Part shown: piece by piece, positions 51,105-59,682 of the stretch
Position numbering within the stretch: the stretch's first letter is position 1
How the letters are laid out: every line of letters begins with the position of its first letter
Source of the DNA: Nitriliruptor sp040882075
GTDB taxonomy: Bacteria > Actinomycetota > Nitriliruptoria > Nitriliruptorales > Nitriliruptoraceae
Direction of reading: 5' to 3'
DNA: 64,000 bases
NCBI RefSeq assembly: GCF_040882075.1
Contig: NZ_JBBEBZ010000175.1
Coordinates: forward strand, 4,586 to 68,585
Program-made: the position numbers and the translations under genes
The notes under the pieces: model-generated
Seen by the model: only the letters and a program-made list of their open reading frames with translations
What the model was told of the DNA's origin: nothing
Databases searched by the model: none

Positions 51105-52364
51105 TCACGCGGTCCGGGTCACCCCGAGGAAGGAGCGGGTCCCGACCACGTCCGCGCCGCTGGTCCGGAGCCGCTCGCTCAGCTCACGGTCGTCGGTGAC
51201 GACCACGACCGGCTCGTCGGTGGCTTCGACGGCCAGGACCAGCTCGTCGTCGGCCGTGACGCCCGCGGGGGTGAACACCACGCGCACCTCGCGCGACCCG
51301 GACGGCGGGCGCGATGCGCCCGCCTGCTGTCCGTCGAAGACGACCACCGGACGCACGCGACGTCGCGCAGCCAGGGTCGCGAGCGTCCGCACCAACCACG
51401 TGCGCTGCCCCTCGAGATCGAGCTCGGAACGGTGCTGCTTGGTCACGTTGTACCCGTCGACCAGCACCAGCCGGCCGGCGTGGAGCAGCAGCTCGGCGGC
51501 TTCGGTCGTGCCGGGAGCGACGTCCTGCGGCAGGCGGCTGGGACGACCTGGCTCCAACCGCGTCGTGCCGCTGCTGCGGTGCTCGGCGACCTCCCGGGTC
51601 GCGGCGAGCCGGGCCCGTTCAGCCTGCTGCTGCTCCGCTTCCTCCCGGCGCCGCCGTGCGGCCAGCCGCTCGGCCTCGTCTCGCCGCAGCTGCGACACGG
51701 TCGCGGTCAGCTCGCGCAGCTCGGACTCGCGTCTGCGTCCCTCCCGCTCGACCGCACGGTCGCGTTCGGCGACGGCGTCCTCGAGCTCGGCGCGCAGCTG
51801 GGCGAGCTCCTCCCGCACCACGGCGAGCTCCCGCTCGAGCGAGCCACGCTCCTTCTCCGCCGCGGATGCTCGGGCGGTCGCGCCGTCGAGCTGGCGGCGG
51901 AGCTCGTCACGCTCGGTTCGCAGAGCACGCGATCGTTCGCGAGCCCGTGCGGCCGACCGCTCCTCCCGCTGGTCACGACCATCGGCCGGGGACGTCGCTT
52001 CGGCGGCCGTGACCGGTGCGGGGCTCAGCGTGCGAGGGTCGAGCAACGCCGCCACCGCAGCCGGTGGCCGGTCGGCGGCCCGCACCCGCTCCACGACGTG
52101 CTGCCACAGCGATCCGCCCTCGGTGAGCATCGCGTCGAGCTCGTGGCGCACCCGGCCGCCGGCGAGCCGGCTGGTCGGTGCCGCGCGCAGACGGCGGACG
52201 GCGCCGGTCACCTCGGCGTCGGCGAGGTCGTGGAGCGCGGCCCTGACGTGCGGGAGCAGCCACGCCCAGGCGTCGCTCGGCAGCGCCGCGAGGACCGCGG
52301 GACGAGGTGGCGGGATCGGCGCCGGCTGACCGGGAACCGGATCCGGCCCCTGCCGATCGTTCAC
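51105..52364 (-). CDS. NYN/YacP-type RNase-like protein with long coiled coil
   Basis: A 419-residue protein: a helical N-terminal region, a ~130-residue heptad coiled coil (RALRTERDELRRQL ... EAERLAARRRREEAEQQQ), and a C-terminal NYN nuclease fold starting LLLHAGRLVLVDGYNVTKQHRSELDLEGQRTWLV with further acidic sites DDELVLAVEAT and VVVTDDRELSERL. Actinobacterial members are thought to act on RNA. Its GTG overlaps the zinc-ribbon gene stop. Confidence 0.88.
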   Translation of the reverse strand: MNDRQGPDPVPGQPAPIPPPRPAVLAALPSDAWAWLLPHVRAALHDLADAEVTGAVRRLRAAPTSRLAGGRVRHELDAMLTEGGSLWQHVVERVRAADRPPAAVAALLDPRTLSPAPVTAAEATSPADGRDQREERSAARARERSRALRTERDELRRQLDGATARASAAEKERGSLERELAVVREELAQLRAELEDAVAERDRAVEREGRRRESELRELTATVSQLRRDEAERLAARRRREEAEQQQAERARLAATREVAEHRSSGTTRLEPGRPSRLPQDVAPGTTEAAELLLHAGRLVLVDGYNVTKQHRSELDLEGQRTWLVRTLATLAARRRVRPVVVFDGQQAGASRPPSGSREVRVVFTPAGVTADDELVLAVEATDEPVVVVTDDRELSERLRTSGADVVGTRSFLGVTRTA

Positions 52365-52657
52365 GCCGGGGCGACCGGGTCCGCTCCGGCCGGTGCCGGC
52401 TCGACCCGCACCGCATCGTCGCGCCCGCACCACCGGCAGGTGACCGACTCGACGGTGCGCTCGAGGACCTCCTCCTCGTCCACGGCCGAGCTGCCGCCGA
52501 GGTCGAAGTGCAGGTAGCGCCGCGTCCGCTCCGACGCGATCACGTCGAAGCGCGTCACGTTGCCACACTGGTCGCAGCGGAACCGGGCCCCGGGCTCGAG
52601 GCCGCCCGCCAGTGGGCCGTCGGTCGTCGCACCGTCGACGGTCAGGTCGTCGCTCAT
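52361..52657 (-). CDS. Small zinc-ribbon protein
   Basis: A 98-residue acidic protein with two CxxC pairs (FRCDQCGNVTRF and VTCRWCGRDD), which together would bind one zinc. It overlaps both neighbours by four bases, placing it between DUF309 and the NYN protein in one operon. Function unknown. Confidence 0.8.
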   Translation of the reverse strand: MSDDLTVDGATTDGPLAGGLEPGARFRCDQCGNVTRFDVIASERTRRYLHFDLGGSSAVDEEEVLERTVESVTCRWCGRDDAVRVEPAPAGADPVAPA

Positions 52658-53265
52658 CGTTCATCGCTCCGGGGGTCGGGGGGCGTCCGTCCGTCACCGC
52701 GGGGTGGCCGGTCCCAGACCGGGCCGGGGACGGGCGTCGGACGCGAGGGCGGTTCGAGGGCGGACGGGTCGGGGGTGAACCAGGGACCGTCGTCCATGGC
52801 GGGGAACTCGGGGAAACCGACCTCGATGACGGCACCGGGGTCGCGCAGCGCCACCGCCGCACCCTCGCAGAAGACCACGAGCTGCTCCACGTCGATGCCG
52901 CGGTGCACGTCCGGGTAGGGCGTGAGCCGGCGGTGCGCCTTGTCGAGGGTGCGGACGGCGCCGTCGAGGTTGCCGCGCTGGAGGTGCACCCCCGCGACCG
53001 CGACCTGGATCACACCCTGCCACAGGTCACGGTCGGCGTCCGGCGCGGCGTGCCAGACGTGTTCGAGGCACTCGTGGGCCTCGAACAACCGCTCGTCGTT
53101 CCAGAGCCCGACCCCGAGCAGGAGCGCTTCCTCGACGGTGACCGGCTCGTGCTCCTCGGTGACGGGCACGTCGGTCGTCCCGTACGGCAACGGACGACCG
53201 GTTCGGTCCCGCGGACGCGCGTTCTCGGGGCGTCCGTCGGGGCGGCGATCCCGGTCGTCGACCAC
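52654..53265 (-). CDS. DUF309 protein
   Basis: GTG 53265 has GAGGACGAGGG upstream. The 203-residue protein has the DUF309 helical core: GVGLWNDERLFEAHECLEHVWHAAPDADRDLWQGVIQVAVAGVHLQRGNLDGAVRTLDKA. An acidic Pro-rich C-terminal extension follows. DUF309 has no known biochemical role. First gene of its operon. Confidence 0.88.
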   Translation of the reverse strand: MVDDRDRRPDGRPENARPRDRTGRPLPYGTTDVPVTEEHEPVTVEEALLLGVGLWNDERLFEAHECLEHVWHAAPDADRDLWQGVIQVAVAGVHLQRGNLDGAVRTLDKAHRRLTPYPDVHRGIDVEQLVVFCEGAAVALRDPGAVIEVGFPEFPAMDDGPWFTPDPSALEPPSRPTPVPGPVWDRPPRGDGRTPPDPRSDER

Positions 53266-53359
53266 GTCCCTCGTCCTCTCTCGGTGGCGTCGAGCGTAAC
53301 GGCCGCACCCCGGCACGCCGGTACCGTCGAGGGGTCGTCGATGTACCGGTGAGCCGTTC

Positions 53360-54214
53360 GTGCCCGAGCTGCCCGAGGTCGAGTCCGTCCGCCGCCAGCT
53401 CCACCCCGAGCTCGCCGGCCGGCTCGTCGTGGACGTCTGGTGGGACCCGCACCCGCAGCAGCGGTTCAGCGACGTCGGGTGGCTCGAAGGCCACCGCATC
53501 GCCGCCGTGACGCGTCGCGGCAAGTACCTGCTGTGCCCGCTCGAGGGCGCGGGATCTCCGGAGGACGGTCGGCCGCTCGAGCTCGTGCTGCACCTCGGGA
53601 TGACCGGTTCGTTCCGGTTCGCGGCATCCGATCCGGCGCGGACCCCGGCGGACGACGCCACCGACCACGTGCGGGCACGCTTCACCCTCGACGACGGCCG
53701 CGACCTGCGCTTCCGCGACCCACGCCGGTTCGGTCGCGTCTCGGTGGTCCCCGCCGGGGACTACACCGGCCGGGTGCCGACGCTGGTCACGCTCGGTCCC
53801 GAGCCGCTCTCCGACGACTTCGACCCGGACGCGTTCGCCGCGGCCCTCGCCCGCACGTCCGCCCCGGTGAAGGCCGCGCTGCTCGGGCAACGGCTCGTGG
53901 CCGGCGTCGGGAACATCTACGCCGACGAAGCGCTGTGGCGGGCACGTATCCACCCCGCCTCACGCCGCGTCGGACGCGCGCGGGCGTTGGCCCTCCACGC
54001 CGCGATCCGGGAGGTCCTCGCGGCGTCCATCGAGCGTGAGGGCACCACCTTCCGCGACTACCAGATGGTCACCGGCGAGAGCGGGCGCAACGCCGACTTC
54101 CTCGACGCGTACGGCCAGGGCGACCTGCCGTGCAACCGCTGCGGCACCCCGATGCGCCGGAGCGTCGTGGCCCAGCGCGGCACGACGCACTGCCCGTCCT
54201 GCCAGCGCGCCTGA
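53360..54214 (+). CDS. mutM: Formamidopyrimidine-DNA glycosylase
   Basis: A 284-residue bifunctional 8-oxoguanine glycosylase/AP lyase. The GTG encodes Met1 before PELPEVESVRRQL (catalytic Pro2, Glu3). It also has the Lys of RRGKYLL, HLGMTGSF, RFGRV, VAGVGNIYADEALWRARIHP (helix-two-turn-helix) and the C-terminal zinc finger CNRCGTPM ... THCPSCQ. It excises oxidised purines. Confidence 0.97.
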   Translation: MPELPEVESVRRQLHPELAGRLVVDVWWDPHPQQRFSDVGWLEGHRIAAVTRRGKYLLCPLEGAGSPEDGRPLELVLHLGMTGSFRFAASDPARTPADDATDHVRARFTLDDGRDLRFRDPRRFGRVSVVPAGDYTGRVPTLVTLGPEPLSDDFDPDAFAAALARTSAPVKAALLGQRLVAGVGNIYADEALWRARIHPASRRVGRARALALHAAIREVLAASIEREGTTFRDYQMVTGESGRNADFLDAYGQGDLPCNRCGTPMRRSVVAQRGTTHCPSCQRA

Positions 54215-54223
54215 CCCGCGACG

Positions 54224-54832
54224 TCACACGTGCGCGGGCGCTCGCAGGCCACCGGCGACGAGCGCGTGGGCGAAGGCCCGGGCCTCGACCGGATCGTCGA
54301 CCGCGACGTACATCGGCGGGAAGCTGAAGTAGCTCAGGATGAGCCGCACGATCACCTCGGCCGCAGCCGGCGGATCGACGTCACGCAGCTCCCCACGTTC
54401 GACGCCGTCGGCGATCAGATCGGTGAACAGCCCGAGCCCGCGGCTGACGACCGGACCCGCCTTCGCGGTGATGCGGGGCAGCACGATGCCGGGCTCCTCG
54501 TCGCGCCCCTTGGCCATGACCGGGTGGTCGACGAAGAACCGCACCCCGACGAGGAACGCGGCCTCGATGCGATCGGCGGCGGCCTCGTGCTCATCGGCGG
54601 CGGCGCGCAGACGGCGCTCGAACCGCGCGGCCTCGCGCTCGAGCAACGCGTCGATCACCGCGTCCTTGTTGGCGAAGTGCCGGTAGAGGGTGGCCTTGCC
54701 GGCGCGAGCTTCCCGCGCGACGTCCTCCATCGTCGTCCGACGGATCCCGACCGCGACGAACCGACGCGCCGCGGCCGCCAGCAGGTCCTCACGCCGATCG
54801 CGGCGGGTGGGGACGGGCGGTGCAGCGGGCAC
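54224..54832 (-). CDS. TetR-family transcriptional regulator
   Basis: GTG 54832 has GAGGAAG upstream. The 202-residue protein has an N-terminal HTH (RREDLLAAAARRFVAVGIRRTTMEDVAREARAGKATLYRHFANKDAVI) and a ligand domain with a DHPVM segment and FSFPPMYV. It is a repressor of unknown ligand. Its target may be its own promoter or the divergent whiB region. Confidence 0.92.
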   Translation of the reverse strand: MPAAPPVPTRRDRREDLLAAAARRFVAVGIRRTTMEDVAREARAGKATLYRHFANKDAVIDALLEREAARFERRLRAAADEHEAAADRIEAAFLVGVRFFVDHPVMAKGRDEEPGIVLPRITAKAGPVVSRGLGLFTDLIADGVERGELRDVDPPAAAEVIVRLILSYFSFPPMYVAVDDPVEARAFAHALVAGGLRAPAHV

Positions 54833-55069
54833 GGGTCTTCCTCGGTCGACGGTGACCGGAACGGTAGTGCGTCGCTCGTTCCGGACCGCGCGGGGGCGAC
54901 GGACGGGTGTCCGACCCTGGTCGGACGACCGGTTCCGGCCGGGCGCCATGCCCCTGAACCTTCCCGGTCCCGGTCCGGGTCCCGCGCCGCCTCGTCTGAT
55001 CCGCGCCGCCTGACCTGGTCCGCGCCTGCCCCCGGCGCTCCACGCTCCCCACCCTCGTAAGGTCGTTCC

Positions 55070-55336
55070 GTGTCCTCCAGCCCCTTCCCCCTGTCCACCG
55101 AGCCTTCCGACGACTGGCGCGCCGACGCGGCCTGCCGCGAGCTGGACCTCGAGGTGTTCTTCGCCGTCGACGAGGCGAGCCAGCTCGACGCGGTCGCCGT
55201 CTGCGAGACCTGCCCGGTCCGCGAACCCTGCCTGGAGCACGCCATCACGACCCGCGAGCAGTACGGCGTCTGGGGCGGTGTGCGTGAGCAGGACCGCAAG
55301 CGCATGGTCCGAGCCCGGCGTCGGGACGCTGCCTGA
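55070..55336 (+). CDS. WhiB-family Fe-S transcription factor
   Basis: An 88-residue protein with the four cluster Cys (22, 45, 48, 54; the AAC ... CETCPVREPC pattern) and the GVWGG turn (66-70), then a basic C-terminus RKRMVRARRR for DNA contact. WhiB proteins are confined to actinobacteria and their phages. Which subclass cannot be stated with certainty. Confidence 0.95.
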   Translation: MSSSPFPLSTEPSDDWRADAACRELDLEVFFAVDEASQLDAVAVCETCPVREPCLEHAITTREQYGVWGGVREQDRKRMVRARRRDAA

Positions 55337-55399
55337 GCGTCGCTGGACGCCAGCGGCCGCTCGGCCCCGCGTGACCGGCCGCGTCACGGTCACCTGGTA

Positions 55400-55427
55400 G
55401 AACGCACGTTCGCACGAACGCGCGTTC
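55400..55427. promoter_or_regulatory. Tandem LexA (SOS) boxes before the DEDD exonuclease gene
   Basis: GAACGCACGTTC (55400-55411) and GAACGCGCGTTC (55416-55427), two perfect GAAC-N4-GTTC dyads with centres 16 bases apart, 16 bases before the start at 55443. Confidence 0.9.
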
Positions 55428-55442
55428 GACCGGGAGCCGACC

Positions 55443-57227
55443 GTGACCAGCGCCACCGCCGCCGCGGCGCACCAGCCGAGCTTCGACCAGCTCGGGACGC
55501 CGCTGATCGACGTCACCTTCGTGGTGCTCGACCTCGAGACGACGGGCCTGTCCCCCGGACGTGACCGCATCACCGAGGTCGGAGCCGTCAAGGTCCGCGG
55601 TGGCGAGGTGCTCGGCGAACTGCAGACCCTCGTGCACCCGGGCCGTCCGATCCCCGCCGGCGTGGTGGCCGTCACGGGCATCAACGACGCGATGGTCCGC
55701 GATGCACCGCCGGTCGAGGCCGTGTTCCCGACCGTCCTGAGCTTCCTCGGTGACGCGGTCCTCGTCGCCCACAACGCCAGCTTCGACGTCTCGTTCCTCC
55801 GGGCCGAGTCCGAACGGCTCGACTACGGCGCGTTCGAGCCCGTCGTGGTCGACACCGCGCGTCTCGCCCGACGCCTCGTCGCCGACGAGGTCCGCGACCG
55901 CCGGCTCGGCACGCTGGCTCGCCACTTCGCCAGCCGGACCGTCCCCGACCACCGGGCGCTGCACGACGCGCGGGCGACGGTCGACGTGCTGCACGGGCTG
56001 ATCGAGCGCGCGGGGACCTACGGCGCGACGACGCTCGAGGACCTCCGTGACCTGTCCCGGTCGACGTCCGAGAAGGCCTACCGCCGCGTCGGGCTCGTGC
56101 GCGACGCTCCCCGCACCTCCGGCGTCTACCGCTTCCTCGACGAGCGGGGCGAGGTCCTCTACGTCGGCAAGGCGACCGATCTGCGGTCCCGGCTGCGGAC
56201 CTACTTCGGCCAGGACCCGCGGCGACGCACCGCCGACCTCGTGCGCGAGACGGCGGAGGTCCGCTGGACGACCACCCCGACGTTGCTCGAGGCCGAGGTC
56301 GTCGAGGTGCGGGCGATCCACGCGCACGCTCCTCGCTACAACCGACGGTCGCGGCACCCGAAGCGCGGGGTCCACATCGCCCTCACGGCCGAGGCGCTCC
56401 CCCGGCTGTCCATCGTCCGCGAACCTCGCGCTGCACACGCGCGCACGATCGGTCCCATCGGTTCGAGGCGGGTCGCGGAGTCGCTGCTCGAGGCGATCCA
56501 CGAGGTCATCCCGCTGCGCACCTGCACCGGGCGACTGCGCGTCGCCCAGGACCACCCCGCCTGCGTGCTCAAGGAGCTCGGCCGGTGCGGCGCTCCGTGC
56601 GACGGGTCGCAGAGCACGGACGCCTACGCCGAGGTGGTCGAACGCTTCCACGCCGCGCTCGACGATCCCGGCCACCTGATCGACCCCCTCCGTGAGCGCA
56701 TGGTCGAGGTCGCAGCGGGCGGGCGGTTCGAACGGGCCGGGATGCTGCGACAACGGCTGCACATCCTCGCTCGCACGCTCGAGGAGCACCGCAGGCTGTC
56801 GGCGCTCGCGACCGTGGACCACCTCGTCGTGGCACGGCGGTGCCCCGGCAGCGACGAGCGGCCGCCGACCGTGGAGGTCGTGGTGATCGCCCGGGGACGC
56901 CTCGTGGCAACGGCGGCACCCCTCGATGACGGCCGCCCGATCGACGCCATCGCGGCGGCAGCGGCGCCAGCGCCGAGCCTCGACACCGAGGTTCCAGATC
57001 CCCACGACGCCGAGGAACGCCGTCTCATCCTCGCGTGGCTCGATCGTCCCGGTGTGCGGATCGTGGCCTGCAGCGAGGGGTGGGCCGAACCGCTCCACGG
57101 GGGCCGCGCCCTGGCGGAGACCCGTGCCGAAGCACAGCGGGTGGATCGGCAGGTCCGTCGGGACCACCAGCTGCTCGCCGGTGCGAAGGTCCGACGGCGG
57201 GACGAAGCCGCGGGGACGGTCAGCTGA
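55443..57227 (+). CDS. DEDD exonuclease with UvrC-like GIY-YIG nuclease domain
   Basis: A 594-residue protein from GTG 55443. N-terminal DnaQ-like 3'-5' exonuclease (VVLDLETTGLS with Asp30/Glu32, HNASFDVSF, DHRALHDARATVDV) is fused to a GIY-YIG domain (SGVYRFLDERGEVLYVGKATDLRSRLRTYF) and a UvrC-homologous region with Cys motif (CTGRL...CGAPCDG). This fusion is common in actinobacteria and distinct from UvrC itself. The double LexA box supports a role in DNA repair. Confidence 0.92.
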   Translation: MTSATAAAAHQPSFDQLGTPLIDVTFVVLDLETTGLSPGRDRITEVGAVKVRGGEVLGELQTLVHPGRPIPAGVVAVTGINDAMVRDAPPVEAVFPTVLSFLGDAVLVAHNASFDVSFLRAESERLDYGAFEPVVVDTARLARRLVADEVRDRRLGTLARHFASRTVPDHRALHDARATVDVLHGLIERAGTYGATTLEDLRDLSRSTSEKAYRRVGLVRDAPRTSGVYRFLDERGEVLYVGKATDLRSRLRTYFGQDPRRRTADLVRETAEVRWTTTPTLLEAEVVEVRAIHAHAPRYNRRSRHPKRGVHIALTAEALPRLSIVREPRAAHARTIGPIGSRRVAESLLEAIHEVIPLRTCTGRLRVAQDHPACVLKELGRCGAPCDGSQSTDAYAEVVERFHAALDDPGHLIDPLRERMVEVAAGGRFERAGMLRQRLHILARTLEEHRRLSALATVDHLVVARRCPGSDERPPTVEVVVIARGRLVATAAPLDDGRPIDAIAAAAAPAPSLDTEVPDPHDAEERRLILAWLDRPGVRIVACSEGWAEPLHGGRALAETRAEAQRVDRQVRRDHQLLAGAKVRRRDEAAGTVS

Positions 57228-57630
57228 CACACCGCAGGGTGACACGGCGTTCTTCTGAAGTGGAGCCGGCGCACGTAACCGGCGCCTGCGCGTGTTCCGT
57301 GCACGTCGGGCCGAGGACCACTCGACCGGGCGAGAGCGCCGCCGCAGTCGTCTGGTGATGCCGGGCGTTGCCTACTGGCGCGGCCCGCCCAGTCCTCGGC
57401 TTGCGGGGTCCCTACGTGGCGCTGGCGCCACGCCAGCGCCCCGGTAGGCCGGCGCGCACCCATCGGTCGGGCTCGCGGGGTCCTGACGTGGCGCTGGCGC
57501 CACACGAGCACCCCGGTGGGTCGGGCGCACCGATCGGATGGGCTCCGGGTGTCCGAGGGGCCGACCAGGCGGGAACCGCCGTGTTGTCACGGTCGCCGCG
57601 TTGGGTCTCCATCGACACTCGCTGACGGGT
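57228..57630. other. 403-base intergenic region between convergent genes with dispersed repeat
   Basis: Lies between the ends of the exonuclease gene and the BsuPI-domain gene. Most of it (57345-57540) is dispersed-repeat sequence; the rest is plain GC-rich DNA with no coding signal. Confidence 0.6.
57345..57540. repeat. Dispersed hairpin repeat, locus 3
   Basis: Two cores, GCGGGGTCCCTACGTGGCGC near 57403 and GCGGGGTCCTGACGTGGCGC near 57475. The second ends CACACGAGCACCCCGG; the first has a diverged end GCCAGCGCCCCGG. The inner arms GTGGCG/CGCCAC are perfect here. The left flank (CCGGGCGTTGCCTACTGG ... CAGTCCTCGGCTTGC) is nearly identical to locus 4 at 63925. Confidence 0.85.
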
Positions 57631-58113
57631 TCAGACCAGCTCGAACCAGTGGCTCCACGCGTCCGGGAGCTCGCTGCGGTGACCCGCTTCACGACCCAGC
57701 CAGGTCACCCGGACGCGGTAACGACCCGGGGGCACGCGGGGCCCGGACGCCTCGGCGGCCCAGGCAGCGACGACCGGCCCGCCGGTCTGGTCCCAGTAGG
57801 TCGGCTGGATCAGCAGCTGACCCGGCGCGAAACGATCGAGCGCTTCGCCGTCGGCGTGGCGCTCGATCCGATCGTCGGCCACGACCCGGTGGAGCTCATC
57901 GCGCACCGACAGGACGTAGCGCTGCCACCCCGGGTAGCGGTGCTCGACGAAGGCGTCGCCGCGGTTGGCGGCCGTCACGGTGATACGCACCGGTTCGCCC
58001 GCCGCGTAGGCCCGCCGGTCGAGGAGCACCGCGACCTCGAACCCGGCGAAGGGTTCCCGGTCGAGGACGAACGGAGCCTCGCCACCGTCCGCACCCCCCG
58101 GTCCCGCGTTCAT
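57631..58113 (-). CDS. BsuPI-type proteinase-inhibitor-like domain protein
   Basis: A 160-residue beta-sandwich protein: RAYAAGEPVRITVTAANRGDAFVEHRYPGWQRYVLSVRD ... VVADDRIE ... WDQTGG ... VPPGRYRVRVTWLG, the strand order of BsuPI-related putative proteinase inhibitors. No signal peptide is seen, so it is probably intracellular. Last gene of the trpD operon, overlapping csaA by four bases. Confidence 0.75.
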   Translation of the reverse strand: MNAGPGGADGGEAPFVLDREPFAGFEVAVLLDRRAYAAGEPVRITVTAANRGDAFVEHRYPGWQRYVLSVRDELHRVVADDRIERHADGEALDRFAPGQLLIQPTYWDQTGGPVVAAWAAEASGPRVPPGRYRVRVTWLGREAGHRSELPDAWSHWFELV

Positions 58114-58526
58114 GCCACCACCGACCCTGGCGGCAGATCCGCGTCGGGAGCGAGCAACCGGACCCGACCGTCGGCCTCGAGCCCGCCGAGGACGAGGAAC
58201 TCGCTGACGAAGCCGGCGATGCGCTTGCGACCGAGGTTGATGGCTCCCACCACCTGGCGCCCGACCAGCTCCTCCGCCGGGTACTCGGTCACCTTCGCCG
58301 ACGTCCGCAGCTCACCGATGAGCGGCCCGAAGTCGACGGTCAGCTTCCACGCCGGGTCGCGGGCCTCCGGGAACGGCTGCACGTTCGTCACCCGACCGAC
58401 CCGCAGGTCGAGGTCCAGGAAGGCATCGAAGGCGACCTCGTCCTTGCGGGGGAGCTGGTCCGGGTCGTAGGGGCGTGCCTCCGCATCGATGCGGTGGCTC
58501 GATCGGTCCGGAGCGTCGGCGGTCAC
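58110..58526 (-). CDS. csaA: CsaA-like tRNA-binding domain protein
   Basis: A 138-residue protein with the EMAP-II/MetRS-beta OB fold: FDAFLDLDLRVGRVTNVQPFPEARDPAWKLTVDFG, then SAKVTEYPAEELVGRQVVGAINLGRKRIAGFVSEFLVLGG. CsaA proteins bind tRNA or act as secretion chaperones. An N-terminal extension of ~25 residues is extra. It overlaps trpD by four bases. Confidence 0.88.
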   Translation of the reverse strand: MTADAPDRSSHRIDAEARPYDPDQLPRKDEVAFDAFLDLDLRVGRVTNVQPFPEARDPAWKLTVDFGPLIGELRTSAKVTEYPAEELVGRQVVGAINLGRKRIAGFVSEFLVLGGLEADGRVRLLAPDADLPPGSVVA

Positions 58527-59572
58527 GTCCGCTGCCCGGCCGCGAGCTCACGGGACCGTGCGACCCAACGGTCACGCAGCGCCAGCGCGGAACCCTCGTC
58601 GAGCACCGCGCGGGCGCGATCGAGGCCGGTGGCCAGGTCCGGGACCGCGTCGGCCGCGTACAGCGCGGCGGCGGCGTTGATCGCGACCAGGTCGCTCGGG
58701 GCCCCCGCCTGGCCGCCGAGGATGCGGTCCGCGATGGCGACGTTCTCCTCGACGCCTCCACCGGTGAGGTCGGCGAGCGTCGCGCGCGCCACACCCAGAT
58801 CGGCCGGGTCGAGCCTCCAGGTGGTCACCCCCCCGTCGCGCACCTCCCAGACCTGCGACGGACCGGTCGTGGTCACCTCGTCGAGCCCGTCATCGCCCCG
58901 GAAGACCAGCGCGTGCCGCTTGCCGAGCGTCGCGAGCGCGTCCGCCATGACCGGCGCGAGCCGGGCGTCGGCGACGCCGACGACCTGGTGCTCGGCCCCA
59001 GCCGGGTTGGACAGCGGTCCGAGGACGTTGAAGACGGTCCGCACGCCGAGCCGGGCACGGACCGGACCGACGAACCGCATCGCCGGGTGGAAGGTCTTGG
59101 CGTACAGGAACCCGATACCGAGCTCGTCCACGGTCCGGGCGACGGCGTCCGGCGGCAGCTCGATGGCCACCCCCCAGGCCTCGAGCAGGTCCGCGGAGCC
59201 GCACCGGCCGGAGGCAGCGCGGTTGCCGTGCTTGGCGACCCGGACGCCAGCGGCTGCCACGACCAGTGCGGCGATCGTCGAGACGTTGAACGTGCCCGCT
59301 CCGTCCCCGCCCGTCCCGCAGGTGTCGACCAACGGGCCCGGCAGGTCGATGGGGGCTGCCGCGTCGAGCATGGCACGGACGAACCCCGCGATCTCGGCCG
59401 GTGCTTCGCCCTTGGCTCGCAGCGCCACGAGCAACGCGGCGACCTGCGACTCCTCGGCTTCGCCGCGCATGATGACGCCCATGACGTCGACAGCGGTGGC
59501 CTCGTCGAGATCATCGCCCGCGAGCAGGTGCTCGAGGACGGCGGGCCAGCGCACGGGAGCAGGCTCGGTCAC
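58523..59572 (-). CDS. trpD: Anthranilate phosphoribosyltransferase
   Basis: A 349-residue tryptophan-pathway enzyme: GTGGDGAGTFNVST (PRPP loop), KHGNRAASGRCGSADLLEA (anthranilate and Mg site), ARLGVRTVFNVLGPLSNPAGAEHQVVGV, and GLDEVTTTGPSQVWEV. First gene in a three-gene run with csaA and the BsuPI-domain gene; other trp genes are not nearby. Confidence 0.96.
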   Translation of the reverse strand: MTEPAPVRWPAVLEHLLAGDDLDEATAVDVMGVIMRGEAEESQVAALLVALRAKGEAPAEIAGFVRAMLDAAAPIDLPGPLVDTCGTGGDGAGTFNVSTIAALVVAAAGVRVAKHGNRAASGRCGSADLLEAWGVAIELPPDAVARTVDELGIGFLYAKTFHPAMRFVGPVRARLGVRTVFNVLGPLSNPAGAEHQVVGVADARLAPVMADALATLGKRHALVFRGDDGLDEVTTTGPSQVWEVRDGGVTTWRLDPADLGVARATLADLTGGGVEENVAIADRILGGQAGAPSDLVAINAAAALYAADAVPDLATGLDRARAVLDEGSALALRDRWVARSRELAAGQRT

Positions 59573-59682
59573 GGAGGCTCCTGGCTCGACGGTCTTCGAG
59601 GGGCCGACGCTACCCGAGGTCCTCGTTCCACCGGTTCGTGGACGGACCGTCAGCTACGGTCACGACCGTCAGAGGGGAAGCG

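Noticed and set aside
49594..52329. 911-codon plus-strand ORF
   Set aside because: Arg/Ser/Pro-rich shadow of sepH and the NYN gene.
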